Assembly: GCA_965279075.1 (NCBI GenBank)
Contig: CBDIHI010000012.1
Coordinates: forward strand, 806,001-870,000
Length of the DNA stretch: 64,000 bases
Reading direction: 5' to 3'
From: SZAS-79 sp965279075
Lineage (GTDB): Bacteria > Pseudomonadota > Gammaproteobacteria > Burkholderiales > SG8-39
Position numbers and translations under genes: made by a program. Each line of letters opens with the position of its first letter. Position 1 is the first letter of the stretch. This document shows positions 42,881 to 53,614 of the stretch, piece by piece. The notes below the pieces were generated by a model. The model had not been told where the DNA came from. It was given only the letters and a program-made list of their open reading frames with translations, and searched no databases.

Positions 42881-42921
42881 GGCATTCCTTTCCGCTTCGG
42901 GCAAGGGCGTATTCTAGCCCC

Positions 42922-43728
42922 TCACTTGAACTGCTCGTCGCGCCACTTGATCGCAGCCTTGAGGCCCTGTTCCTTCGCCACCTTGCGGAACGCCGCGCCC
43001 TCGGGGGAGGGGGCCATGGAGGTCAGGCAGAACATCTCCTGGCCGTAGTCGATGTTGGCCATCAGCCCGCGCATGTCGTAGGCGCGGTTGATCGCCTCCT
43101 TGTTCTGCTTCATCGCGATGGCCGGCAGGCGCCCCATGCGCAGCGCGATCTTCCTCGCCTCCGCCATCAGGTCGGCGGCCGGGACCACGCGGTTCACGAT
43201 CCCCATGCGGTGCGCCTCCTGGGCGCTCACGCGTTCGCCCAGCAGCAGCAGTTCCTTGGTGTGCTTCATGCCTACCACCCAGGGCATGATCAGGAAGGGC
43301 GGGGCGGAGCAGAACTCGATCTCCGGCTCGCCGAACTGCGCCGTGTCGGCCGCGACGGTGTAGTCGCAGGTCATCGACAGGTCGCAGCCCCCGCCGAGGC
43401 AATACCCGTTGATCGCCGCCACCACGGGCAGGCGCGACTTCCAGATCTTCAGCCAGGTCTCGTTGCCGTCCTTGGCGTGGTCGCGCCAGTCCTGCACGGT
43501 GGTGCGGGGCTTCTCGCGCGGGGTGATGTCGAAGCCGGCGCTGAACGCCTTGCCATTGCCGGTGATGATCACCGCGCGCACCGACTCGTCGGGCTCCAGT
43601 TCGGCGAAGGCGCCGCGCACGTCGGCGAGCAACTGGTCGGAGAGCGAGTTCATCTTCTCCGGGCGGTTCAGCGTGATGATCGCGACGATGCCTTCGCGCT
43701 CGAGGGTAAGGGTGGAGTAAGCAGCCAT
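42922..43728 (-). CDS. Enoyl-CoA hydratase/isomerase family protein
   Basis: A 268-residue crotonase: VAIITLNRPEKMNSLSDQL, AFSAGFDI (oxyanion hole), AINGYCLGGGCDLSMTCDY and EPEIEFCSAPPFLIMPWVVG, then NRVVPAADLMAEA. The second catalytic Glu position is replaced around EFCSAPP, so dehydration of enoyl-CoA is uncertain. It lies 11 bp downstream of the ADP-forming acyl-CoA synthetase gene, suggesting one acyl-CoA pathway. Confidence 0.88.
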   Translation of the reverse strand: MAAYSTLTLEREGIVAIITLNRPEKMNSLSDQLLADVRGAFAELEPDESVRAVIITGNGKAFSAGFDITPREKPRTTVQDWRDHAKDGNETWLKIWKSRLPVVAAINGYCLGGGCDLSMTCDYTVAADTAQFGEPEIEFCSAPPFLIMPWVVGMKHTKELLLLGERVSAQEAHRMGIVNRVVPAADLMAEARKIALRMGRLPAIAMKQNKEAINRAYDMRGLMANIDYGQEMFCLTSMAPSPEGAAFRKVAKEQGLKAAIKWRDEQFK

Positions 43729-43739
43729 GAGGGATCCTT

Positions 43740-45872
43740 TCAGTGGGAAGGCTTCTTGGGAATGATCAGCGCGTCGAGGACGCGTACGCCGCGTCCGGCG
43801 GGAAGAACCGACACGGGGTTGAGGTCGATTGCTTCGATCAGCTCGCCGTAGGCGGTGGCGATGCCCGACAGGGCGACCAGCACGCCGGCGAACGCGTCGA
43901 TATCGGCGCTCGCCGCGCCGCGAAAGCCCGCGAGCAGCTTGTGCGCTTTCGTGGAGGCGATGAGTTCCAGTGCGCGTTCGCGGTCGACCGGCGCCAGGGC
44001 CAGCGCCGCGTCCTTGACGAGCTCGACCAGCACGCCGCCGGTACCCGTAACGATGCCCATGCCGAACGGCGCGCAGTGCGAAGCGCCCGCGATCATCTCG
44101 ACGCCGCCGGAGACCATCTCCTGCACGACGATGCCTGCCACGGAGGCCTTCGGGGCTTTCTGCTTGACCGAGGCGAGGATCTCGCGGTACGCGGCCGCTA
44201 CGGCTCCGGCATCGGCGAGTCCGACCCTGACGCCGCCGACCTCGGTTTTGTGCGAGATCTCCGCCGACTCGACCTTGAGCACCACGGGGTAGCCGAGGGC
44301 GGCCGCTGCGGCCACGGCTTCGGCCTCGGTGGTGGCAAGGGATTCGCGCGTGACCGGGATGCCGTGCGCCGCGAGGAACTGCTTGCCCTCGCGCTCGGTG
44401 AAGGGTTCACCGGACTGGAGGCGCGCGCGCCACGCCGGATCGGGCACGGCCGGGGCAGAGGCCGGCCGCGCCGTGGAGCGCATGGCCTGCGCGTAGTCGA
44501 ACAGGCGGCGGATGGCGAGCAGGCTCGCGCGCGTCCCCTGCATGACGGCGACATCGGTGTTTTCGAACGGCTCAATCACGTACGGATGCAAGCCGCCCGC
44601 GGTGGGGTTGAAGAAGGCGACCGGCTTGTCGAGCCGCTGCGACACGGCGGCGACTTTCTCGGCGATGCGCCGGTAGTTGCCCGAGCCGAGCTTGGACAGG
44701 CCCGGCGAGCAGTCCTGCGCGACGGCCACCAGCGCGATTCCGGGATCGGAGGCGAGCGCGTCCATGCACGCCTCGTAGACCGAAACGTCGTAGACGGCGT
44801 TGCCGGTGGCGTCCAGCGGGTTGGACGCGGTGCCGAAGCCGGGCAGTGCGGTCCGCAACCGGGCCTTGGTCTCCTCGACGGGGTCTGGCAACTTCACGCC
44901 GGTGCGGTCCGCCACGTCGCAGAGCATCGCAGTCTCGCCGCCGCTGACCGAGATCATGCCGAGGCCGTCTCCGCGCGGGAGTTTCCTCACCGCGAGCATC
45001 AGCGCGATGCTCTCGGCCATCTCGTCGAGGTCGTCGACGCCGATCACGCCGTTGGCGCGGAAGAAATCCGCATAAGCCTCGCCGGAACCGGCGAGCGACC
45101 CGGTATGCGCCGCCGACGCGGCGGCGCCCTTGGAGGACTTGCCCACTTTCAACGCGATCACCGGCTTGCCGGCGGCGTGCATCGCGGCCATCGCCTTCGC
45201 GAAGCGCGCCGGGTCGCGCATCTGCTCCATGAAGAGCGCGGCGACCCGGGTCGAATCGTCGGTCGCGAGGTATTCGAGGTACTCGGCCATGTCGACGACC
45301 GCCGCGTTGCCCGCGGACACCATGTAGGACATTCCGAAGCGGCCGAGCGTCGACAGCGCTATGCAGCCCGAGCCCGAATGCGAGACCACCGCGAGCCCGC
45401 CGGCGCGCAGGCCCTCGGGCACGGAGGAACTGTAAAGCGAAGTGCGGCCCGTGACATTGACGAGGCCGAGGCAGTTCGGCCCGCAGATGACGAGGCCCGT
45501 GCGCCTGCAAAGCGCCTCGAGGTCCTCCTGCAGCGCGCGGCCGGCGTCGTCGGTCTCGGCGAAGCCGCTCGCGAACACGACGGCGGCACGCACGCCGCGC
45601 CCGGCGGCTTCCTCGAGCGTCGCGATGACCTTGTTGGAAGACAGCGCCACCACCGCGCAGTCCGGCGCCCCCGGGAGCGATGCAAGATTTGCATAGGCCC
45701 TGAGACCTGCGACCTCCGGTGCGCTCGGGTGCACGGGGTAGATGCTGCCCGCATAGCCGAAGCGCTGCAGGTTCGCCACGGCGTTGTTCCCCAGCGTGTT
45801 GGGGCGCGGCGAGGCGCCAAGCACGGCGATGGAGCCGGGCCGCATCAGCGGCGTCAGGGGATGGGTGCTCAT
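43740..45872 (-). CDS. ADP-forming acyl-CoA synthetase family protein
   Basis: A 710-residue fused synthetase. The N-terminal CoA-binding domain (GSIAVLGASPRPNTLGNNAV) is followed by succinyl-CoA ligase-like domains with ICGPNCLGLVN, VVSHSGSGCIALST and HTGSLAGSGEAYADFF (phospho-His). The C-terminal ATP-grasp domain has GYPVVLKVESAEISHKTEVGGV and IDLNPVSVLP. It makes acyl-CoA from an acid with ATP, or the reverse. The ATG at 45872 is used. The unit with the downstream hydratase gene diverges from a Bug receptor gene, fitting carboxylate uptake and activation. Confidence 0.92.
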   Translation of the reverse strand: MSTHPLTPLMRPGSIAVLGASPRPNTLGNNAVANLQRFGYAGSIYPVHPSAPEVAGLRAYANLASLPGAPDCAVVALSSNKVIATLEEAAGRGVRAAVVFASGFAETDDAGRALQEDLEALCRRTGLVICGPNCLGLVNVTGRTSLYSSSVPEGLRAGGLAVVSHSGSGCIALSTLGRFGMSYMVSAGNAAVVDMAEYLEYLATDDSTRVAALFMEQMRDPARFAKAMAAMHAAGKPVIALKVGKSSKGAAASAAHTGSLAGSGEAYADFFRANGVIGVDDLDEMAESIALMLAVRKLPRGDGLGMISVSGGETAMLCDVADRTGVKLPDPVEETKARLRTALPGFGTASNPLDATGNAVYDVSVYEACMDALASDPGIALVAVAQDCSPGLSKLGSGNYRRIAEKVAAVSQRLDKPVAFFNPTAGGLHPYVIEPFENTDVAVMQGTRASLLAIRRLFDYAQAMRSTARPASAPAVPDPAWRARLQSGEPFTEREGKQFLAAHGIPVTRESLATTEAEAVAAAAALGYPVVLKVESAEISHKTEVGGVRVGLADAGAVAAAYREILASVKQKAPKASVAGIVVQEMVSGGVEMIAGASHCAPFGMGIVTGTGGVLVELVKDAALALAPVDRERALELIASTKAHKLLAGFRGAASADIDAFAGVLVALSGIATAYGELIEAIDLNPVSVLPAGRGVRVLDALIIPKKPSH

Positions 45873-46003
45873 CGGTGCCGGGGGGTGCTGCGCGAAAGGG
45901 TTGGGAGGCGGGGGCGGATGGTACGTGGCTTGCTTGACCGATAGTAGGCGACACGCCACTATTGAATCAACAGCGGATTCGTTCTGCAAAAGAGGGAGAG
46001 GCC

Positions 46004-46969
46004 ATGAAAATATCGACGAAGCTCGTAGCCCTGATGATTGCGGCGGCAGGCACCGCCGCCCACGCGCAGCAGTTCCCGACCAAGGTCATCACGATCATCA
46101 GCCCCTTCGCGCCGGGCGGCACGTCCGACTTCGTCGGCCGCGTGGTCGCGCAGAAGATGATGGACAACGCGGGCTGGAAGATCGTCATCGAGACCAAGCC
46201 CGGCGCAAACGGGCAGATCGGTTCCGACCAGGTCGCCAAGGCTGCGCCCGATGGCTACACGCTGGTGCTCGGGCCCAGTTCCACGCACGGAATCCAGCCC
46301 AGCCTGTTCAAGAAGCTGCCCTACGACGTGCTCAAGGATTTCTCCGCCATCACCATGCTCGGCGCGACCGCCAACATCATTGCCGTGAACCCGTCGCTGC
46401 CGGTGAACAACGTGAAGGAGCTGATCGCGTACGGCAAGGCGAACCCGGGCAAGCTGAACTTTTCCTCGCCCGGATCGGGCACCTCCGTGCACATCTCCGG
46501 CGAGATGTTCAAGGATGCGGCCGGCATCGACATGCTGCATGTACCGTACAAGGGGAGCGGCCCTTCGATGGCGGCCGTACTCGGCGGGGAAGTGCAGGTC
46601 CTGTTCGAGAACATCTCGGCCGCCGTACCGAACGTCAAGGGCGGGCGCCTGCGCGCGATCGCCGTGACGTCCATGACGCGTTCGAGCGCGCTGCCCGAAG
46701 TGCCCACCCTGAACGAATCCGGCCTGTCGGGGTTCGAGGTCCTGGCCTGGTTCGGCATGTTCGCCCCGGCGGCCACCCCCAAGGACGTCCTGCGGACCCT
46801 GAATGTGGAGTTCGTCAAGGCGCTGAGGGACCCGAAGGTCGCCGAACAGATGCTGTCGCGCGGGTTGGAGCCGCGGCCGATGGGTCTCGAGGAGTTCGAC
46901 GCGATCTGGCGCAAGGACGTCGAGAAATATGCCGCGATCGTGAAGAAGGCGAAGATCACGATCGAGTGA
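46004..46969 (+). CDS. Bug/TctC-family periplasmic solute receptor
   Basis: A 321-residue secreted receptor. Signal peptide MKISTKLVALMIAAAGTAAHAQ, then FPTKVITIISPFAPGGTSDF, VIETKPGANGQIGSDQV, APDGYTLVLGPSST, MLHVPYKGSGPSMAAVLGG and LPEVPTLNESG. GAGGGAGAG is a good ribosome-binding site. The divergent acyl-CoA synthetase gene suggests that its ligand is a carboxylic acid. A two-component system lies downstream on the other strand and may regulate it; this is inferred. Confidence 0.94.
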   Translation: MKISTKLVALMIAAAGTAAHAQQFPTKVITIISPFAPGGTSDFVGRVVAQKMMDNAGWKIVIETKPGANGQIGSDQVAKAAPDGYTLVLGPSSTHGIQPSLFKKLPYDVLKDFSAITMLGATANIIAVNPSLPVNNVKELIAYGKANPGKLNFSSPGSGTSVHISGEMFKDAAGIDMLHVPYKGSGPSMAAVLGGEVQVLFENISAAVPNVKGGRLRAIAVTSMTRSSALPEVPTLNESGLSGFEVLAWFGMFAPAATPKDVLRTLNVEFVKALRDPKVAEQMLSRGLEPRPMGLEEFDAIWRKDVEKYAAIVKKAKITIE

Positions 46970-47016
46970 CGTGCATCCCCCAAGCCGGCCTGCGGTACCG
47001 GCGTTGGAGGAACCGC

Positions 47017-47646
47017 CTAAGCCTTGTCGTCGCCGGGCGTTGCGGCGGCGAGTGCGAATCGCACCAGTTCCGCAACGTTCCTCGCGCCGAGTTTTTCCAT
47101 CAGCCGGGTCTTGTGCACTTCCACGGTGCGCGGGCTGATGCCGAGGGCCGCCGCAATCTCCTTTGCATGCAGTCCCTTTGCGACATGATCGAGGACCTCG
47201 CGTTCGCGGATGGTCAGGCGGGCAAGCTTTCCGGCATCGGCGCGCCGCCGGTCATGTGACCTGAGCCTGCGCTGCTCGACACCGAAGGCGGTTTCTATCG
47301 CCGCGCACAACTGGCCGTTGTCGAAGGGCTTCTCGAGGAAATCGATCGCCTGGGCGCGAAATGCGGCACGTGCCGTCGGCACGTCCCCGTGCGCCGTAAT
47401 GATGATGAACGGAAGGGCTGCGCCGCGCAGCCGCATTTCCTTCTGCAGTTCCACGCCGGTCCTGCCCGGCAGCCTCAGGTCCGCGATCACGCACCCTGCC
47501 CAGTCGTCGCGCCAGGCTTCGAGGAAGGCCTCGGCGTCCGCGAACGGGGCCGTGCGATAGCCTGTCAGCCCGAGCATGAGCGCGATGGAGTCACGCACCG
47601 AGGCGTCGTCCTCGACGATGAAGACGGTCAGGCCTTCTGAGCGCAT
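47017..47646 (-). CDS. FixJ/NarL-like response regulator
   Basis: A 209-residue regulator. The receiver domain (residues 6-120) has acidic pocket VEDD, phosphoacceptor Asp56 in VIADLRLPG, Thr in IIITAHG and Lys in FLEKPF. The C-terminal LuxR-type helix-turn-helix has LTIREREVLDHVAKGLHAKEIAAALGIS. This is the FixJ/TodT domain arrangement. It overlaps the upstream histidine kinase gene by 19 bp, so it is the cognate partner. Its targets are not visible; the nearby Bug and antiporter genes are candidates. Confidence 0.92.
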   Translation of the reverse strand: MRSEGLTVFIVEDDASVRDSIALMLGLTGYRTAPFADAEAFLEAWRDDWAGCVIADLRLPGRTGVELQKEMRLRGAALPFIIITAHGDVPTARAAFRAQAIDFLEKPFDNGQLCAAIETAFGVEQRRLRSHDRRRADAGKLARLTIREREVLDHVAKGLHAKEIAAALGISPRTVEVHKTRLMEKLGARNVAELVRFALAAATPGDDKA

Positions 47647-49199
47647 GGCAGCACCAGGTGGAACTCGCCGTGGGATGTGTGCGCTGCTTCCAGCGAACCG
47701 CCGTGGGCATGGACGATCGCTCGGCTGACCGCGAGGCCCAGCCCCATGCCCATGGGCTTGCCGGACACGAAAGGTTCGAACAGGCCGGCCCTGTCGGAGG
47801 CCGGGATCCCCGGCCCGTCGTCGGCGATCACGATCCTCAGGTTGAGGTCGTCCAGGCGTTCGACCCTGACGCTGACCAGTCCGCGGGGAGAGTGCTGTGC
47901 GGCGACCGCTTCGAACGCGTTCGTGATCAGGTTGCGCAACACCACTTCGATCTGCAGGCGGTCGACGAGGAGCGGCGGCAGCGAGGGTGCAGCGTCGATT
48001 TCGAATCGCACCACGCCGCCATCCTTCGCCTGCTCCGCAATGCGCCGCGCCGCAGCCACGAAATGGCTGACCTCGACCACCTCGAGGCGCGTGGTCCCTG
48101 CCCGGAAGAAGTCGCGCAGCCTGCGCACGACCTCGGAGGCGCGATCCGCCTCGGCGAGGATCTTCGCGATCACGTCGGCCAGCTGGGGTGCCGCTGGCGG
48201 GTGCCTGTCGAGCAGTATCTGGGCCGCACGCCCGTAGTTGGTCACCGCAGTGAGCGGCTGGTTGACCTCGTGCGCGATCGCACCGGCCATTTCGCCGGCC
48301 GCAGCGAGCCGTAGTGTCTCCCGCAGTCCTTGTTCCGCGTACTGGCGCTGGTCGACCATGACCCCCAGGTAGAGCCCGGTCAGCGTGAGCGCAGCCAGCA
48401 GCGCCTGCAGCTCGACAACGGGAAGCGAGAATCCGCCCTCTGCGTGGATGCCGATCACCACGCCCATCTGGACGATCGCGATGGCCAGGATGGCGCCGTT
48501 CATGCCGAACCGGACCGCGATCCAGATGAGGGGCAGGAAGAGCAGGTAGAACTGCCGCGAGGGGTCGGTGCCGATCCCTTCGAAGATCAGCCAGATGGTC
48601 CCAGCCAGCACTGCCGCCTGGAGCAGTGCCTCCGGTCGCCGCGCGAGCGAGAGGAGCGCGGACCGGCGCGTGTCGTCCGCGGCCGCAAAAAGCAGTGGTG
48701 CGGTCACGAGGATGCCCACCGCATCCCCGATCCAGAAGCGCATCCAGGCGTTCAGGAATGGCGTCTCCCCCAGCAGTCCCGCGACACCCAGGATGCCGAT
48801 GAACCCGCCGCCGACCAGCCCGGTGCCGGCCACCACGATCGCCGCAAATACGGTGAGCTGCCGCGTGGAGCGCAGCCCGGTGTCGCTGAGCTGGGCTTTC
48901 AGGGCCCAGGCAATGGACGCGTACCCGCCGGCCAGCACGCATGCGGTCAGCAGCGTGATCAGGTGCCCGCCGGGCACATGCCGCACGAGCACATCCGCAA
49001 GCAGGATCGTGGCGAGGACCGCCGGTGCATGGACAAGGCCACCCAGCATCATCCAGACCACGGCCAGGGCGGCCTGCGGGTTCCAGGGGGTGATGTTGAA
49101 CGGCCCGACCGGGTCGATGTAGCTGGTCCAGTCCAGCGCGATGTAACAGGGCGCGAACACGGCCGCATCCCGCAGGGTTCGGAGGATCTTCATCGCCAC
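47628..49199 (-). CDS. MASE1-domain sensor histidine kinase
   Basis: A 523-residue membrane kinase. Residues 1-290 form an eight-helix MASE1-like sensor (FNITPWNPQAALAVVWMM is the typical first block). The HisKA motif is GAIAHEVNQPLTAVTNYGR with His310, and the ATPase domain has NLITNAFEAVAA, IADDGPGIP and GMGLGLAVSRAIV. This cytoplasmic half resembles FixL/DctB kinases. It is transcribed first, followed by the overlapping response regulator gene. The sensed signal is unknown. Confidence 0.9.
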   Translation of the reverse strand: MAMKILRTLRDAAVFAPCYIALDWTSYIDPVGPFNITPWNPQAALAVVWMMLGGLVHAPAVLATILLADVLVRHVPGGHLITLLTACVLAGGYASIAWALKAQLSDTGLRSTRQLTVFAAIVVAGTGLVGGGFIGILGVAGLLGETPFLNAWMRFWIGDAVGILVTAPLLFAAADDTRRSALLSLARRPEALLQAAVLAGTIWLIFEGIGTDPSRQFYLLFLPLIWIAVRFGMNGAILAIAIVQMGVVIGIHAEGGFSLPVVELQALLAALTLTGLYLGVMVDQRQYAEQGLRETLRLAAAGEMAGAIAHEVNQPLTAVTNYGRAAQILLDRHPPAAPQLADVIAKILAEADRASEVVRRLRDFFRAGTTRLEVVEVSHFVAAARRIAEQAKDGGVVRFEIDAAPSLPPLLVDRLQIEVVLRNLITNAFEAVAAQHSPRGLVSVRVERLDDLNLRIVIADDGPGIPASDRAGLFEPFVSGKPMGMGLGLAVSRAIVHAHGGSLEAAHTSHGEFHLVLPCAQKA

Positions 49200-49297
49200 T
49201 CCATCTTGGGGCGTGCCGGGGGCGCATGCAAGTACGTGTTTTCACTTACGCGGTGACCCGGATATCGCCGATCTGCCGGCCCGCGTAACTTGGCCAC

Positions 49298-50710
49298 ATG
49301 GCTACCCACATCGAAACCTTGGAAATCGTCGGCGCAGTCCTGTTTGCGCTGGCGGTGCTGCACACCTTCTCGACCCGCTACTTCGAGCACCTCGCCCACA
49401 CGCGGACGGCACATGCCGGGCTGTGGCACCTGCTGGGCGAGGTCGAAACCGTGTTCGGCCTGTGGGCGTTCGTGCTGCTGGCCTTCATGGCGGTCGCATT
49501 CGGCTGGGGGGCGGCGTCGGCGTACCTGGACAGCCAGAAGTTCGTCGAACCGATGTTCGTGTTCGTCATCATGGTCATCGCCGCGAGCCGTCCCATCATG
49601 CAACTGGCGTCGGATGGCGTGGGGGTGCTCTGCCGGGCCGTTCCGGCGCATCCGGCCGTGGCCGGCTATTTCCTCAGCCTCTCGCTCGTGCCGCTCCTCG
49701 GTTCGCTGATCACCGAGCCTGCCGCGATGACCCTTGCCGCGCTGATGCTGCGCGAGCGCATCTTCGCCACGGGCGCATCCAGCCGGCTCAAGTACGCCAC
49801 CCTGGGCGTGTTGTTCGTCAACGTCTCGATAGGCGGCGTGCTGACGAACTTCGCCGCGCCGCCCGTCCTCATGGTGGCGGCGAAATGGGAATGGACCTCC
49901 GCGTTCATGCTGTCGACCTTCGGCGCCAAGGCGGCGATCGCGGTGTTCGTGAATGCGTTTGTGCTGACTTTCCTCTTTCGCCGGGAATTGCTTGCGCGCG
50001 CCGTCCCGCCGGTCCAGGGCGCGGGTGGGCGCGTTCCGTTGATGTTCGTGGCGCTGAACGTGGCGCTGCTGGCCGGCGTGGTGTTCACCAACCACGTTGC
50101 CGAAGCGTTCATGGGCCTGTTCCTGCTGTTCCTCGGGTTTGCCGAGGCGTATCGCCGCCACCACGACCGCCTGATGCTGCGCGAGGGACTGATGGTCGCG
50201 TTCTTCCTCGCCGGACTCGTGGTGCTGGGGGGGCAGCAGAGCTGGTGGCTGCAGGAAGTCCTCTCCAGGATGGACGAGTCCACCCTGTTCTACGGGGCGA
50301 CCGCCCTGACCGCGATCACGGACAATGCCGCGCTCACCTATCTCGGTTCGCTGGTGGAAGGCTTGTCCGACGAGTACAAGTACTCCCTGGTAGCGGGGGC
50401 GGTGGCGGGCGGGGGACTGACCGTGATCGCCAACGCGCCCAACCCGGCCGGGTTTGCGATCCTGAAGGACCATTTCGAGGACCAGTCGATCAACGCCTTC
50501 GGCCTGTTCGTGGCGGCTTTGCCGCCGACGCTGGTGGCGGTCGCGTGCTTTCGCGGGTTCCCGGGCCAGGTGTCCGAAGTATTCGACCTCGGACTATGGG
50601 GGGAGTGGTTTGCCGGGCTCGACCGGTCGTTCGCCTTCCTGCTGATCCTGCCGTTCGTGGTGGCGGCCATAGGACTCTGGTCGGAGTACAGGCGCCGGGA
50701 GGGCAGGTAA
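49298..50710 (+). CDS. Putative Na+/H+ antiporter, Na_H_antiport_3-like
   Basis: A 470-residue polytopic membrane protein with about 11-12 hydrophobic segments. GSLITEPAAMTLAALMLRERI, GGVLTNFAAPPVLMVAAKW and TAITDNAALTYLGSLVEG are conserved blocks of the putative Na+/H+ antiporter family (PF07399-like), distantly related to the arsenite/citrate permeases. Ion specificity is not shown. It is divergent from the histidine kinase gene, 98 bp away. Confidence 0.8.
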   Translation: MATHIETLEIVGAVLFALAVLHTFSTRYFEHLAHTRTAHAGLWHLLGEVETVFGLWAFVLLAFMAVAFGWGAASAYLDSQKFVEPMFVFVIMVIAASRPIMQLASDGVGVLCRAVPAHPAVAGYFLSLSLVPLLGSLITEPAAMTLAALMLRERIFATGASSRLKYATLGVLFVNVSIGGVLTNFAAPPVLMVAAKWEWTSAFMLSTFGAKAAIAVFVNAFVLTFLFRRELLARAVPPVQGAGGRVPLMFVALNVALLAGVVFTNHVAEAFMGLFLLFLGFAEAYRRHHDRLMLREGLMVAFFLAGLVVLGGQQSWWLQEVLSRMDESTLFYGATALTAITDNAALTYLGSLVEGLSDEYKYSLVAGAVAGGGLTVIANAPNPAGFAILKDHFEDQSINAFGLFVAALPPTLVAVACFRGFPGQVSEVFDLGLWGEWFAGLDRSFAFLLILPFVVAAIGLWSEYRRREGR

Positions 50711-50730
50711 CCGGACCTCGGCGGGGTAGG

Positions 50731-51414
50731 CTAACGGGTGTTGAGGCGCTGCAGGTCCTCGAGCCAGCGCTCGGAGACGGTCTTCATCCACGCAATGTCG
50801 GCGGGGCCGTCGAAAGCGGAGAAGGCCGACAGGTAGACGGCCTTGCCGCCGATCAGCGCGAGCGTCATCGACGAGAGCCGGAAGAGCGGCTCGCCGTCGA
50901 CCCAGCGTCCACGCTGCGGGACCATTGTTCCCTGCACCACGCTCAGCAGATGCGGCTCGCGCTTCAGGTCCTGCAGCAGGTGCGCCTGCTCCGGCGGGCG
51001 GGTACGCAGGTACTTTATGAAATCGGTGACGCCTTCCGGCGGGCTGCCCAGGTTGCGCGAGGCGGTCTGCACGAGCGTGGCGAACTGCGTGGGGCTGAGG
51101 CGTTCGCGTTCGGTCGCGCGCGGCGTGACCGCCAGCAGGTAGCGGCGCAGCTCCAGCTGGTCGCCGGCGCCGAAGCGACGCGCGTCGGAATCGGCGAGCG
51201 CGAATACAAGCACCCGGTTGCTCGCATCGGCGAGGGTCTCGGCGAAGTCGGTCAGGCGGGGGGAGCCGAAGCCCGCGGTATCCGAGAACCCGGCCGGGGT
51301 GTCCACCACCAGCCGGTCCGGGCCGAGCTGCACGGCGAAGGGCGCCGCGCCCGCGCCCGCGCTGCAGCCGAGCGCCGCGCAAATGAGGAGTCGCGCGGCG
51401 AGGCGCCCGGCCAT
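50731..51414 (-). CDS. Conserved hypothetical exported protein
   Basis: A 227-residue protein with a signal peptide (LLICAALGCSAGAGAAP). The mature part begins FAVQLGPDRLVVDTPAGFSD and has no motif I recognise. A Cys in the signal region (ALGCSAGAG) could make it a lipoprotein. It lies 2 bp after argG on the same strand, so it is carried by the arginine operon, though it has no evident metabolic link. Confidence 0.7.
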   Translation of the reverse strand: MAGRLAARLLICAALGCSAGAGAAPFAVQLGPDRLVVDTPAGFSDTAGFGSPRLTDFAETLADASNRVLVFALADSDARRFGAGDQLELRRYLLAVTPRATERERLSPTQFATLVQTASRNLGSPPEGVTDFIKYLRTRPPEQAHLLQDLKREPHLLSVVQGTMVPQRGRWVDGEPLFRLSSMTLALIGGKAVYLSAFSAFDGPADIAWMKTVSERWLEDLQRLNTR

Positions 51415-51416
51415 GG

Positions 51417-52666
<1,250 letters not shown>

Positions 52667-52667
<1 letters not shown>

Positions 52668-53614
52668 TACGGTTTCACTTTTCCCTGTAACAAGAATTCC
52701 ATCAGCGCCTTCTGCGAGTGCAGGCGGTTCTCCGCCTCGTCCCAGACCACGCTCTGCGGACCGTCGATGACCTCGGCGGCGACTTCCTCGCCCCGGTGCG
52801 CCGGCAGGCAGTGCATGAACACGGCGTCCTTCGCGGCGATTTTCATCATGTCGGCGTCCACCTGCCAGTCTCCGAAGTCCTTCTTGCGCGCCTCATTCTC
52901 GGCCTCGAACCCCATGCTCGTCCAGACGTCCGTGGTGACGAGGTCCGCGCCGCGGGCGGCGTCCATGGGGTCGGCGAACTCCTCGTAGTGGCCGGTGCCG
53001 TAGAGGTTGGCGCGCTCGGCCTCGACTTCGTACCCCGGCGGCGTGGACACGTGCACGTTGAAGTCGAGCACCTCCGCGGCCTGCAGCCAGGTGTTGCATA
53101 CGTTGTTCGAGTCGCCGATCCAGGCCACGGTCTTGCCGCGGATGTCGCCGCGCTGCTCGATGTAGGTATAGATGTCGGCGAGGATCTGGCAGGGGTGGTA
53201 CTCGTTGGTGAGGCCGTTGATCACCGGCACGCGCGAGTTGGAGGCGAACCGCTCCACGATGTCCTGCTCGAAAGTGCGGATCATCACGAGGTCGCACATG
53301 CGCGAAATCACCTGCGCGGCGTCCTCCACGGGCTCGCCGCGGCCGAGCTGCGAATCGCGCGTCGACAGGAAGATCGCCGCGCCGCCGAGCTGGTGCATGC
53401 CGGCCTCGAAGGACAGGCGGGTGCGCGTCGACTGCTTCTCGAAGATCATCACGAGCGTGCGGTCCTCGAGCGGCCAGAAGCGCTCGTAGCGCTTGAACTT
53501 CTCCTTGATCCAGCGGGTGCGGGCGAAGAGGTGGTGCAATTCCTCGCTCGACAGGTCCCTGAACTGCAGGAAGTGCCTGATGGGGGCGTTCTGCGGCATC
53601 TTCGGCGGGCTCAT
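52667..53614 (-). CDS. argF: Ornithine carbamoyltransferase
   Basis: Makes citrulline from ornithine and carbamoyl phosphate. FEKQSTRTRLSFEAGMHQL (carbamoyl phosphate site), NEYHPCQILADIYT and VFMHCLPAHRGEEV (ornithine Cys) are all present; 315 residues. The ATG at 53614 overlaps the argD stop (ATGA); a second ATG at 53599 would give the more common N-terminus. Middle gene of the arginine operon. Confidence 0.97.
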
